From Roridomyces roridus (taxonomy: Eukaryota; Basidiomycota; Agaricomycetes; Agaricales; Mycenaceae): a stretch of DNA of 64,000 nt. The stretch spans positions 1,922,001 through 1,986,000 of the forward strand of contig JARKIF010000010.1 of the NCBI GenBank assembly GCA_029378245.1, read 5' to 3'. A program made the translations under genes and the position numbers. The notes under the pieces are model-generated. The model was not told the DNA's origin. It ran no database searches and saw nothing but the letters and a program-made list of their open reading frames with translations. This document shows positions 9,900 through 20,478 of the stretch, in pieces; the stretch's first letter is position 1, and the number at the start of each line of letters is the position of its first letter.

Positions 9900-11695
9900 C
9901 TACATTATCCGTTCTTTAAGATTATGGCTCCATCACTGATTACACTTCCCCATTTGGGCATCCTCTTTTTGTCCTCCTCCCTCATCTTGCCACCCGCGAA
10001 GTCCTTTCTCAACAGCTTTTCCATCATTTCGTTCCAGGAAGGCCGTGTGAGCCCCACTCCGTGTCCGATTCGATGCCACGGTTGAACAACATTCCTGCCT
10101 TTTCCAGGTCATGCATACAGCACCGGCTTGGCGGCGTATGCATACCGGGAGCCATCGTGGGCTTAGCTCTGCCTCCTGCTGCAGGTATTCCAAATTCGGC
10201 CTCCTCTGCTTGCTCGACATACAGCAGCTGATAACGCGGAACAACAGTGGAGTAACTAATGGCCGGAATATGACGCGTCGCCCGGCATGGGTTATATAGA
10301 GAGATCCTATGGATTGCCGTCGTTTTACCCCCACCCACTTTCCCTCCTACCCATCTCTTCCCAATGCCAGCTACTTACTCACTTTTGGCGATGCTCGAAA
10401 ATCCTCAATTGCGCGTATACTCTTCAAGTGTTGTCTCGGATCTCATGAAATTGGCTTCTTGATCCTCGGCGAATCGCTCTTTTCCATCCGACCCAACTGT
10501 CTGACTGAGCTGCACCATCTGTCGCCCCTCGCTATTAAAACTGGCCTTAAGTCAACCCTGGATCGTTATCCCACTCGTACTCCCACTGGCACAAATCGAA
10601 GCCTTCGACCCTGGCGATTCAATACCACATTCATCGTGTCCGCAACCAAGCAGAAACGTTGGCCTCCTCACATTGGCTTCACGGCGGGTCCCAACACACT
10701 GGCCAATTGTCGGCGTGCTTTCAAAGGCTCTCAGCTTAGCATTTCTGCAACATTCAGCATGAGGGTGACTCGACGGGGTGTGTGGAAACATGGGGTGCAA
10801 TGCTGTGTCTGTTTTTCCCATTCGCAACTTCGTTTGACTATAGACTCCAGTGTATGCTCTGCTTGCTTGAATCGGGTGCGTTCATCATTCCACCATCTAC
10901 TATCTAGCTGTCTCGCTTTACGCCACGAATTGCACCATGTCGCCTAGACCCTCACCCGGGAGCTCCGACGTGTTTCCCGTTTGCGTCTTCAAGCTCCCTA
11001 AACTCGATCCGCAGGTATGTGTTTCTGCGGAAAGTGCGGTAGGTTTTCTCTCCAACAACAACTTCCGGCCTGATCTCACGCCCGCTCTCTCAGGTGTTGC
11101 CAAACACCTCGCCGTTCTGGATGAGCCGGGAAGACAACCGCCAGGCTGAGTGTGTCCGCCCACGCGACTAGAGCCGGAACGACTACATATGGGCTGCACT
11201 GAGTTATTTGCCTCCGTATGCGGGCCTCGCGCGTACTTACTGACATTATTTTAAGGAAGGACTCAGTACGCAGTTTCGACAACGCATAGAACAGCAGCTC
11301 GGTCGTCGACCGACAACCTTGGCACCATGCAACGCGGGATAGTCCGAGACTGCGAGTTCGACTGGAAATGTAGGGTGTAATTGCGGGCGCGGGGGCAAGG
11401 CACTGGGTCGAACGGGATTCTAAGGTAGATCTATACGATGGGCATGGACAAGTGCGTGACTCCGGATCCTTGCCTTCAGATCCATGGCGTACTACTTGAA
11501 TGAATGTGTTCTACATCTTATATTCGAAGTGAATCCGGAATAACAGGTCAAATAAGAATAAGAATAAGTAAGCCCATCCCGCGCGAGGTTCAGCCCGAGT
11601 ATGGGTACCGAAATATGCTGACTCGGAGATGCTGCCGGAGCGAAGCGAAGGCACGTCTTGTGTCAGATTCAACTCTTCCACAGAAAAGTAGCGCT
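9900..11695. other. 1.8 kb of foreign DNA in the first NLR intron
   Basis: The leader exon of the NLR ends before a donor near 11695 and the NACHT exon starts after an acceptor near 9897. Neighbouring introns are about 50-60 bp, so most of this stretch is probably inserted. It contains a TATA-like GGTTATATAGAG at about 10288 on the plus strand and the small two-exon ORF at 10937-11171. I found no terminal repeats. Confidence 0.4.
10937..11171 (+). CDS. Possible small two-exon protein, 51 residues
   Basis: ATG in a good context (CACCATGTCG). Exon 10937-11014 and exon 11094-11171 are both 26 codons, joined in phase 0 across a 79 bp GTATGT...CTCTCAG intron. The predicted product starts MSPRPSPGSSDVFPVCVFK and ends in VRPRD. 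After the TAG the same frame stays open through RNDYIWAALSYLPPYAG, so the TAG may be a nonsense change in a longer gene. I recognise no family. It lies inside the NLR intron on the opposite strand. Confidence 0.25.
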
Positions 11696-12238
11696 AGCGT
11701 ACCTGGCGCCTCATAGATATGATGATTGAAATTTGGTGTCGCAATATGTACAATGTCCTGGAGGCGAGGTCGAGAGGAAGTATCTGTGGTGGCTTCAAAA
11801 ATCGGCGCAGAGTACCATTCAAATCTCCTACCGTACGGCGCAAATCTCCTCTCACTACGATCGCTCGGACGAGTATCTCCACTGAACCCTCCGTCCAAGG
11901 ACTGGCCGTCTGGTATGGTGCGAGGCTCTTCCGGGTGGCCAGCCACAGGCGGCGCGTTGATTTGGAGGTTAACATCTCCAGCGACGCTGTAGAAGCTTCC
12001 ACCGCTGACCTGGAAGCCAGTGTTGTTGCTGAACATGAGGAACTCGAAGAGCAGAGGGGAGGAAGCTTGAAGTGTTGTAGAGGTGGAAGCTAAGAGCTGT
12101 TGCTAGAGGCAGTGTCAAGGCAATGTTGATAAGCCCTGGAAACTTCTCGCTCGCTCTTGTTGGCGTTTTGTGACCGCGTACATACGCGCGCCGGCCCCAA
12201 TTTCCCTGCGTAACTGGTTGAACCGCCAGGTTTAGCTA

Positions 12239-12560
12239 CAGTGGTGGCCAAAAAGAATTTGCGCGGCCATTGCGGCATATTGGCCGGGTCGAATCACTCC
12301 AAATAGCATGTTGGGATCATTTTTGAACATTTTTAGAAGTTGTGAAAATGATCGGATCATAGATTGCCCATCAAAGTCTTTCGCAAATAAGGGGCTAAAA
12401 AAAACCGAAGTTTTCTGGGATGTGGAAGGTTTGAGCTTGCAATGCTTCAAACAAAATGGCCATTTTGACCATTTTTGCACCTGAAATGGGTGAAAGTGAT
12501 TGAAAAATGGGCAAACTAAACCATTTTGTAGTCAGCCATTGTGGGCTCAAACCTTCATCA
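12239..12560. mobile_element. Possible truncated Tc1/mariner-type element
   Basis: At 12237 a TA is followed by CAGTGGTGGCCAAAAAG, like the terminal repeat of Tc1-type transposons, which begin CAGT and insert at TA. AT-rich sequence follows for ~320 bp. I find no matching inverted end, so it may be a one-ended remnant or a chance match. Confidence 0.3.
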
Positions 12561-13216
12561 AAGTAAGTAGGTGAACCATTATATCATTCTGATCAGATTA
12601 ACGAGTACTTGGAACTTCAATCATCCGGGCGATCGCGAGACTCTGACGTTGCTCTGAAGCCCGAAGACCAATGAGAGACAGGGCAATGAAAGCCCAATCC
12701 CAACGTTTGCGAACGATTGTCGTTCACAGACATCCATCAAATTTCCCGTTCGACTCGGGGTTGAGCCATAGACAGGAGTTTCCACCCCTTTTTCCTCCGG
12801 CCTCAGTTCAAATCACTCAAGCGTGTGTATTCTTCCTGAAATTAGTTCCACAGTTTTCTCCATCCGTCGCGGATATTTTGTCACCCCAGATAATCCATCA
12901 GGATTCCAGTGAGTATGAGTATGAGTACGATAACGAAAGCTCCACATAGCTCAACACCGGCCCCCAGCCGCAAGACGTGTTCCTCGTTTGATTCGCGGCT
13001 GGGCCCTGATTTGGGTCGCCCATTGCTTTTGACCTTGCCCCTCTTTTGTCTACCAGCCGCTAGTGGACAAAATTGCAGGCTGAAACACGCTACCAAATCC
13101 CTTTACACGCTCTCTCTACACTATAGCAAAGATCGCCCTCGACCTCGTTATCCTCGCAGCGAAGAAGAAAAGCGAGCCCACCAGCCCCATGATGCCCTAC
13201 CCACTTCACTTCAGGT
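12561..13216. other. Gene-free stretch with one T-arm-like box
   Basis: No convincing gene. It holds one copy of the dispersed box CCCGTTCGACTCGGGG at 12745-12760. The stretch is downstream of the convergent NLR relic leader and the MFS gene end. Confidence 0.4.
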
Positions 13217-14624
13217 TCACGCTCGAAGAAGGAAAGAAAGAGCACCCACAGAAAACAATATAAGATGCTTGAAATTCTCGACCGACCGCGGGTGGAGGAA
13301 CACCCCTCCTATGGGCGTACCAGCGAGGGCGGCACCGGCCATGAACATAAAAGCCATGCCGATGCGGGCGCCGACTTCCGATATTGGGGAGATTTGGATA
13401 ATGCATGGCTAGGTCGAGTCAGCTATGGATGGGAAAGGGAGAGAGGGAACAACGGACGTTGAATAACGAGAAGAACGGCCCCGAAGCGAATCCGTATACC
13501 GCAGAGAACGCGATGAGGTTGGGCTCTGTCGTGGATGTATACCACAACGCGAGGATGATGATGCTGGCCAGCATGGTTGAACACGAAATGACATTGAACC
13601 TTCCCAATCGATCAGCCACGAGACCCGGCGCAATCCGCCCAACAATCGCCGTCGCACACGCAATCGGGAGATAATACGGCGTCAACCCGTTCCGCACTCC
13701 ACCATTCGCAGCAGCGCCATACAAACCAACATAAAAGAACGGATTGAACGTCGAAAACACCGAGAAGAACCCTCCAAGGCAGATGAATGCGTACGTCGGA
13801 TCGCGGAATGCGCGGAATGCGAGGAGTTGCGTGAGCTTCGGGAGGGGTTTAGGTGGGCGGCGGGTCTTGATGGTGACGGTGGCAATGGCGTAGCATCCGA
13901 GGACAATGAAAGCCATGGCGCGTACAGCCCAACCGAATCCAACTCGTGGAAATAGTCTATTGAGCATGATGGGGAAGATGATTCCACCTAGACTGGCTGC
14001 GCCGAGCGGGAAACCAAGCGCAAAGGCGAGGTGACGTTTGAACCAATGCGCTCCCACGGCCACAGCGGGGAAGAATCCAAAGGTGGCGCCGAGGCTGAAT
14101 AGTGCATGGGCGAGGTATTGTTGGTATATGTGTTGAGGTTTTGTGAGGGAGAGCATGAAGAAGGCAAAGCTGGTAACGATGCCGCTTGCGGGGATCATGT
14201 ATCTCGGGCCGAAGGAATCAAATAACGCGCCGGATAAGCTGCCGACTGGTTTGGTGAATATGGAGCCTAGGAAGTGGAAAGGGGGCGCACAGGTGTAGAG
14301 GATGAATATTTGGATAGCTCCAATCATGCTGATGAGCGTTGCAGAATACTTGGTCAAGTATACTGTGTTGTAGTAATCGCTGAATGCCCCATATCCGTTG
14401 ACGGTGCTGAAATCCAGTCAGAAGACGATATAATCGAAGGGACTCAAGACAAACCCGAATGTAGAAAACACAACTAATGACGCACCCAATATCGTAAGCC
14501 ACGCATCAAGGCCGCCATCAGGCGGCTCTGATGTTGATGGCAGTTCCGCATCTGATCTCCGCTTTTCGGTGTCCAGCGGCAGATCCGCGGCATCTATCGT
14601 GGTCGTCGGAGAACCCGTTTTCAT
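13217..14624 (-). CDS. MFS transporter, monocarboxylate (MCT/SLC16-like) type
   Basis: Three exons (14624-14455, 14406-13458, 13408-13217; introns 48 and 49 bp) give 436 residues. The N-terminal cytosolic stretch ends in PDGGLDAW, the conserved entry into TM1 of fungal monocarboxylate-transporter-like MFS proteins. About twelve hydrophobic segments follow, including GSLSGALFDSFGPRYMI between TM2 and TM3, LGATFGFFPAVAVGAHWF, and a C-terminal SEVGARIGMAFMF...GTPIGG. The intron 1 junction in phase 2 joins STFG to TVNGYGAFSDYY, as expected for the family. It is a plasma-membrane proton-coupled or facilitative transporter of small organic acids or related solutes by family; the substrate cannot be read from sequence. 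The GH10 xylanase lies just upstream on the same strand, without evidence of shared control. Confidence 0.85.
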
Positions 14625-15022
14625 GCTGGGGGTTCCCTCGAGCTCCTGTCCAGGCGCTCTTACTTATATGAAACTCCATCGGAAGCTTGTCGGGAGAAGA
14701 GAAGTTGCGTCGACGGGTATTGTATCATGATAGCCACCCACGGGCGGCACCACAAGCTCCGATTACTCTCATGAACCTGGGTAAGTGGGCTATATAGGGC
14801 ACGATTGTGAAGGTTTGCTGTGTTCTGACGGATGCGATCAGCGAACGGGTATGTAGATCACAGTGGTAAACAGCGTCGCACGTCAACGGGAAGTTACCCT
14901 CAAAGAAGCTGCTTTTGAGTGGTCCGATCAGCTGAGCAGTAAAATATCCCATTAAATCTCGACATTACAGATACATAACAACCAAGTGTACATACGCCTC
15001 GGACCCTAGGAAGTCGTTCCAT
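14625..15022. other. Gene-free stretch between MFS and xylanase genes
   Basis: Presumed MFS promoter and xylanase 3' end. No repeat or ORF of note. Confidence 0.5.
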
Positions 15023-16642
15023 CTAGTTCCCGGCTCCCGCACCGCTAGCCGAACCACCCGCGGAACTACTACTGGGCTGCGACGGCGAGTTCAGAACGCC
15101 CGCAATGCTGTTATACGCCGGTCTAAAATCAGAAGTATCAGCTAACTTAGCCGACACTAGTAAGCAAGGAAGCGCACTTGGCCTGCCAACTCTCATCAAA
15201 GAGGAGCGGGTTCGTCGTAGGTCGGTACGAATCGGGGTCTCGGATACCCCAGACTGAGAGGGAGACGCATGGGCGCACGGATATGCATGCCTGGACGACC
15301 GTTTGGTATTCGGATGGCTCGGCGCCGGGGATGTCCAGCTCTAGAGTGGAATCAATTAGAAGGCTAACCCGACGAGGCAGACTGTACCTGTGATGGCAAT
15401 ATCGACACCGGCCTCGGACAGCGCAACCAGACCTCCGTGTACGCTTGGAGCTTCACCGGCCTGGATTAGGGAAGATTACTGGGCGAGCAGCACACCGGAT
15501 ACAGAGACACCTACATTCAAATGCGCCTGTGACCCAATACCATCCACAAGGGGCGGCTGCCCGGGAGGATTGAGGCTATTGACCAGGTTCACCATCCCCG
15601 CCACCTTGGTGTTATTCCAGTCGAGGGTGTAATCGTTAATGTACAGCTACGAGGCAGATTCAGACGCTTGGGGGAAGTGGAGCGCGGTGAACACGCGACA
15701 CACCTTGACGGACGGGTCTGCGGCGCGGGCCGCCTCGAGGGCGATCCTGAATACGTCCGGGCCGATGACCTGCGTCCAGTGGGTACTCTGTTGAAGTGGG
15801 TTGGTTAGCTCCGCGCGTAGTTACGAAAGGTGCATTGCCGACCTTGAGTGAACCGTCCTGGTTCTATTTTGTTCTCGAATTAATGAAAGCTTGTTGGAAA
15901 TTGGAGATGGCTACTACTCACGAGTGGCTCGTTTATGACGTCGAATGCATCTTGAGAGTATCGTCAGCGTTCATTTCATGGAGTCTGGCAAGGGATGGCC
16001 ACAGAGAAGACCCTGGTATCGGTTCAGAACCTGCGTGATATGGTTCTGTGGGGACTGGTCAGCGGCGGCCACAAGATTTGAAAGCTACATCACCTGAAGA
16101 ACATCGATGAGGGTCTGCGCGTCGGTGATATTGAGAACCCAATTGGGGAGATATTCGCCCCAGACAAAATTGTGACCCCGGATGCTCTTCCCGTTAGTGA
16201 CGGCCCACTTGTTATTGTTCATTCATATGAGGTTAGCTGGGCCAGCCGACTGCGCCGACGCACATTCACGAGGTAATCAGCGCCAGTGAAGTTGAAGACC
16301 CCCCGCGAAGGCTCGATGGCCGCCCACTGATGACAGGTATTAGCGCAGATCGACGGTGTTGACCTGTGGCTCCACCGACGAACCTTCATCGAATTCTCAG
16401 GTGTCACGGCGCCAAAGTCCTGTCCAGCGATCGCAGCGTTCTGTTGCACTCTGAGGAACGTCAGATGGAGCGGCGCGAAGGGAAGAGAAGAGCGCAGACG
16501 TCAAGTATTTCTCGTCTGTCGCAACGCCTAGGAAGGTCTTTCCATGGTTCTTGAAGAGATTGTCGATGCTTGCGGTGACTTGCCTCTTGACTGGCGTGGC
16601 GCTTATCAGCGTCGAGAGAGAGATCAGCGCGAAGAGCTTCAT
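15023..16642 (-). CDS. Secreted GH10 endo-1,4-beta-xylanase
   Basis: Twelve exons with eleven 47-61 bp introns: 16642-16500, 16450-16384, 16326-16264, 16207-16094, 16045-16012, 15950-15922, 15863-15843, 15787-15704, 15646-15515, 15460-15388, 15340-15178, 15122-15023. The sum is 341 codons. It has a signal peptide ([15 protein letters not shown]) with a KR site after TPV, then the GH10 barrel: [17 protein letters not shown], the acid/base glutamate in [24 protein letters not shown] and the nucleophile in ITELDIPG. A Ser/Gly-rich tail of ~20 residues ends the protein; there is no CBM. GH10 enzymes cut the xylan backbone outside the cell. Oddities: the usual His after VW is Gly (VWGEY), and the usual Trp before the acid/base strand is Phe (AFDVINEP). 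Introns are unusually many, with exons as short as 21 bp. Confidence 0.9.
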
Positions 16643-16692
16643 ATCGTTGGGAGGAAATAGGCAGTCGACGAGTGACTCACTGGGGGATGCAG

Positions 16693-16703
16693 CCCTTTTA
16701 TCC
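16693..16703 (-). promoter_or_regulatory. TATA-like box of the xylanase gene
   Basis: On the minus strand GGATAAAAGGG lies ~50 bp upstream of the ATG at 16642, the same spacing as the TATA box of the gene at 157. Confidence 0.45.
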
Positions 16704-17639
16704 TACAGACACAGCTAGAACCGTCCAGCCCTGATCGTGCAGATTTTAGTTCGTCTATAGTCCGTAGCAGAAAGCTGGAAATGGGAAGAGAGAGAGCACG
16801 CGAAGCGAAGAAACCCCCGAAAGGATGTATGTGATGATTCCGATCGCTCGCAAGAGCTCTAAAAGTAGGCCGGCCCTAGAAGATGCGGTCCCTCGAATCT
16901 TGTGTCACCGCCACAGAAGGAGTTCAGAATGCCTGATCGTGGTGCACCTTGGGGAGTTTGAACACGCCTCACATGGACCAGGGACCAGGGACTGGCAGGG
17001 TCCAGGGTCCAGAGCAGTTTCGCAATCGAGTCGAAACTGCTTTCGACGAGGTCGGGGCTCCTGGCGCGGATCCGGAATTCATGCCCCGTGTCGAGTGTCA
17101 ACGTTGTGTGCCCGAGTGGACCCAGAGATCCCGAGCAGGACAATGTGGATGTGCGATGGAGGGGATGAGAGTAAAAGGCAAGTGGCTTGTGCTCATGTGA
17201 TCAGGTTTTGATCCGTGCCGGTTCGAGTCATCAGTCCTTCCGACCGTGGAAACCTTAACTCCTGCAACGTCTACTTACTGTTTCGTCTAATCGCTGCGGT
17301 AGAGTGAGCTCCCGGAGCTTACCCCGCATAAGAACTTTATGAAATGCCGTGATCATGAAACCGAGCCTTTGGCGCGTCCAACTCACGAGTCACTTCGAAA
17401 TCGATACCTGCATCTGCTTTTTCTGGCGGGCGACATGAGGCCTCCAGGTAGTTTCACCTTCCCATTTGACCCCCCAACTTTTCCCAATAATCCAGGCTCA
17501 ATCAAATCTTGTCCGAACTCTAAATCAGCGGACCCATGACCTCGGCTCCGGAGCTGGCGGACAATCCTACTAGCATGGGAGGCGCGTCACTGTGGAATGG
17601 ACGCCACAAGCCTTCGGCTCAGATTTGCTGAAATGACAA

Positions 17640-17945
17640 GGTGAAACACACGGTCGAGCTCCGTTGAGAAGCCTTTCAATCTTCGACCTCTTAGCTTCAA
17701 TAAGTATTGGCCTGACCGTTCGACTCGGGGTTGAAACATCATTCGGGGCGGCCTTCATGAACTTTTTTTCTTTTGTCTGTTGGCCGTGACTCGTGAGGGA
17801 TGTGTATTGTTAGAAATCGAAATACTGTTCAAGAATCACAACCCAAACATGAGGAATACCGAGCTTTAAGAGAACTCTTTGAACACACTCGCATGGGAAG
17901 CTTAAGCTTGCAGATTGCATGCCACAAACCGGCTTGTCAGGTCGA
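17640..17945. repeat. Diverged ~300 bp repeat, copy 1 (SINE-like)
   Basis: It shares with copy 2 the ordered blocks CTTCAATAAGTATTG, the box CCGTTCGACTCGGGG (17716-17730), a T/C-rich stretch, TGTTGGCCGTGACTCGTGAG, and GGAATACCGAGCTT...CATGGGAAGCTT. The box matches a tRNA T-arm (5 bp stem, loop TTCGACT) and the Pol III B box GTTCGANTC. This suggests a tRNA-derived SINE, unproven. Confidence 0.5.
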
Positions 17946-18349
17946 GCTTAATTGTAGAGCTTTAGTATGAATTCCGATCGCTATTTACTGCTTTACGTGC
18001 GGCCACGCTCTGCAACAGTCTCGGGGGTGGTTGAACCGTAGTTCTGCGGAGGCTCCCTGCGTTGACCAGCCTTCAACCCCTCATCTCGACAACGACTCTC
18101 CCTTGCTCAACAACTTCTTTTCCCCACCTACTCTCCCTTCTTCGATGTTCATTCTCGCCGCTGTCGGCGTTTGGTCGTGCATAGACCCCGCACCACTGGA
18201 GGGGGAGAATAGGGGCTAGGGGCACGCCTCCCTGGGGCTTGATTGAAATGGAAGGAGGAAGCGTGACTGTGGGAGAAGAATGGAGAGGGAGCAGGAAGAA
18301 GGAGAGATACGAGGATGAAGAGGGCCCTGGCGACGCAGAGCCGACCGAG

Positions 18350-18665
18350 TATGGTCAGCAAAGCTCCATTGAGAAGCATTCCAATCTTCGGCGTCTTAGG
18401 TTCAATAAGTATTGCTCTTGCCGTTCGATTCGGGGTTGAAACATGCTGAGTTGTATATGCAGAATATGTTTTCTTTAATTTCGTCTGTTGGCCGTGACTC
18501 GTGAGGAATGCATGCGGATGTACATATATATATTGCTCGAAATGCTGCTGAGGATTCAGAATCACAGCGCAATTGCAAACATGATGGAATACCGAGCTTC
18601 AGAAGAATCCTCGGATCCCACTGGCATGGCATGGGAAGCTTGAGGAAACTGCCAGGTCGAACGAG
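18350..18665. repeat. Diverged ~300 bp repeat, copy 2 (SINE-like)
   Basis: It has the same block order as copy 1, with the box CCGTTCGATTCGGGG at 18421-18435. A third, partial copy follows at about 18690-18760 (GCGACTCGGGGTTG, then TTTCGTCTGTT). Confidence 0.5.
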
Positions 18666-18906
18666 TGCTCAATGTATGCACTTTCGGTCTTCGTCAATAG
18701 GTACTAGTGCGACTCGGGGTTGTCATTGACAACTGCGGGGCGAGCTTTTCTTTCGTCTGTTCCGTACATCTTCTCTTGCTTCGACGCTCACAACTTCATT
18801 CACCAAATCACGGTCGTCGAGTTACAGCACTGATCCAAGCATTTATTTAGAGCAATTAATTACACAGCAAGGAGTTGAACAGCGTGAAGAAATCCCAACT
18901 CATTCA

Positions 18907-20478
18907 TCAAACCATCTCGCGCTCCCTCCTCAAATGCGACACACTAATCGTCGCCCCCGCCACGTCGTCCCTCGTGCGAATAATCTCCCCACGCAAAGCA
19001 ATCTCCGCCCGGACGCGAAACGCCCGCGTCTCGCGCCGTTCAAAGAGTGCCGTCGCGATGGGAATGAGGAGGTTGAGCTCCCAGCCTCGTTTCGCCGTCC
19101 CTGTGTTCTGGCTTGGACTTGGGGTGATGGAGGAAGAGGAGGGAGAGGGACGACAATCCGACGCATACGTCCGCATCCAGACCGTATCCAGCGTAATCCC
19201 TGCTCGCGGATCCATCTTGACATCATCCTCCTTTTCCCAATCAATGTCCAACTCCCCCTCTCGGGCTGTTTCCTTCCCGTTCCCCTCCCCCGACCGACCG
19301 CGTAAAAGCCGAATTCCACCCGGCGTCCACAGCGTCGCGCCCTGCCAACGCACCTCATACTTGTCCCTCTCCCTCTCTGCCTGATACGGGTAATCCGGCG
19401 CATCGACGACGGGGGTGCTTGCGCAGGTGATGTCGAGGATAGTTATATCGGGATGAGCGACAGGGAGGTTTTCCCATTTCGCAGGGTCTTTGAAGACGAG
19501 GTGTAGGGAGAGGGGGCCGATGGTGAAGAGGCTGCCAATAAATAAATCAAGACGACGATTAATGGATAGAAGAGGGGGGACGCACTCGTTTTTCTCATCC
19601 CAGACTTCAAAATTCCCACCAGGCGGCGCGGGCGCGGGGAATGCGACGACCAGCTCGAATTCCGATGCGTTGAGCTCGTAATTGCCGAATTGGTTAATGC
19701 GCGCGCCGGGCATGGGGACTCGGAGTGGGAGTGCGCGTCGGGAGGTCGTGTTGGTCGATAAGGAGCGGAGTGGAGCATTGGGTTGGGTGGTAGTGTCGAG
19801 GTCGATGCAGGTTGCTGCAGCGGTCTTGGGCTGCGGTAGTTTAGCAATTGGTCTGGGGTTCTCCACGGGCTTGGACGCCAAAGCCTTCGCTGGGACTGCC
19901 ACAGGAGGGGTAGGCAGAGGCCGAGCGCTAGCCCTCGACGTCGATTCCGCAGTCGCATGAACAAGCTTCTCTCGAAGTCTGTTCAGCGCAACCGAAGTCG
20001 CAGGAGTTATCCTACGCTTCACCGTCGCCTGCGAGTCCGGCCCGGCTCCCGTGGTGGGTGGCGTGGCCAAATCCGCCTTTGCAGACGACATGAGTCTTTG
20101 TCGAATACGGGGGATAATCGACTCGGACTCTTCGTCATCGATCGAGTGGACGCGTTTGCGAGTGGACTTGGCCTTGGTGGTCGTTGAGGAAGTGGCATTT
20201 GTTGGTGGAGCGGGATCGGGTTGGGTGAACGACTCTGGGAGGGACTTCCGCGGTCGTTTGCCACTCGTACCAGCCGAGGGGCGGATCGTTTCGATGGACG
20301 TGATGGAGCTCGTTCGCTGCCGCACACTGCGCGCGTCGTCATGGTTGGTGGTTGATAGCTTCCGAGTCCGACCCCGAGTCGTTGTCGTCGTCTCGGCGGG
20401 CTGTTGCTGTTCTGACCAGAGAACGCGCCCGCGCGAAGATCGTAAAAGAGGGTGGGGAGCCGAGATGGTCGTCGTCAT
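18907..20478 (-). CDS. Basic Ser/Thr-rich protein, unknown function
   Basis: The ATG at 20478 is the first true ATG of the long frame. Exons 20478-19586 and 19531-18907 are separated by a probable 54 bp intron (GTGCGT...TTGGCAG) that has no stop and keeps frame, so both retained and spliced forms are readable; spliced length is 505 residues. The N-terminal half is low-complexity and rich in Ser, Thr, Pro and Arg (RKRVHSIDDEESESIIPRIR), as in nuclear proteins. The C-terminal half looks folded, with beta-rich stretches (FELVVAFPAPAPP, LFTIGPLSLHLVF, WELNLLIPIATALFERRE). I do not recognise a domain. A TATA-like TATATAAAT lies near 20575, ~95 bp upstream. Confidence 0.65.
   Translation of the reverse strand: MTTTISAPHPLLRSSRGRVLWSEQQQPAETTTTTRGRTRKLSTTNHDDARSVRQRTSSITSIETIRPSAGTSGKRPRKSLPESFTQPDPAPPTNATSSTTTKAKSTRKRVHSIDDEESESIIPRIRQRLMSSAKADLATPPTTGAGPDSQATVKRRITPATSVALNRLREKLVHATAESTSRASARPLPTPPVAVPAKALASKPVENPRPIAKLPQPKTAAATCIDLDTTTQPNAPLRSLSTNTTSRRALPLRVPMPGARINQFGNYELNASEFELVVAFPAPAPPGGNFEVWDEKNECVPPLLSINRRLDLFIGSLFTIGPLSLHLVFKDPAKWENLPVAHPDITILDITCASTPVVDAPDYPYQAERERDKYEVRWQGATLWTPGGIRLLRGRSGEGNGKETAREGELDIDWEKEDDVKMDPRAGITLDTVWMRTYASDCRPSPSSSSITPSPSQNTGTAKRGWELNLLIPIATALFERRETRAFRVRAEIALRGEIIRTRDDVAGATISVSHLRREREMV

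Larger units (their letters stand above)
3178..12036 (-). pseudogene. NACHT-type NLR, broken by insertions and frameshifts
   Basis: Read on the minus strand from 12036: an exon with the fungal NLR leader (NTGFQVSGGSFYSVAGDVN) to about 11700; then, after a ~1.8 kb intron or insertion, a NACHT exon from about 9895 with P-loop GPAGAGKS and Walker B LIIDGLDEC (9354-9821). The reading stops at CSHHALP and resumes at 5648 with IKFIVASRPEPDI, separated by a 3.69 kb element. It continues to EHHLT near 5472, is cut again by 702 bp, resumes at 4769 (STIPLPWPSE, SSGYFIYAATVIKF), then shows the post-NACHT region (LHLEAGDIRLTMRGLHSV, HASFRDFL) and a C-terminal helical part down to ~3400, with normal introns at about 4144-4205 and at 3957-4019. 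Frameshifts are visible near 9795, 4660 and 3520. Intact fungal NLRs of this type sense non-self and trigger cell death; this copy cannot encode a full protein. Confidence 0.85.
16704..18906. other. Gene-free region with duplicated repeats
   Basis: 2.2 kb without a supported gene. ORFs here are short and lack recognisable features. It contains the duplicated ~300 bp repeats at 17640-17945 and 18350-18665 and a third partial copy near 18690-18760. Confidence 0.5.

Noticed and set aside
10309..10947. 212-codon plus-strand ORF in the NLR intron
   Set aside because: It starts just after a TATA-like box, but the composition is irregular and no domain or start context supports it.
18149..18565. 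138-codon minus-strand ORF
   Set aside because: It lies across the SINE-like repeat; part of its translation (RTARAILIE) reappears in diverged form at 17570-17758, again inside the repeat.
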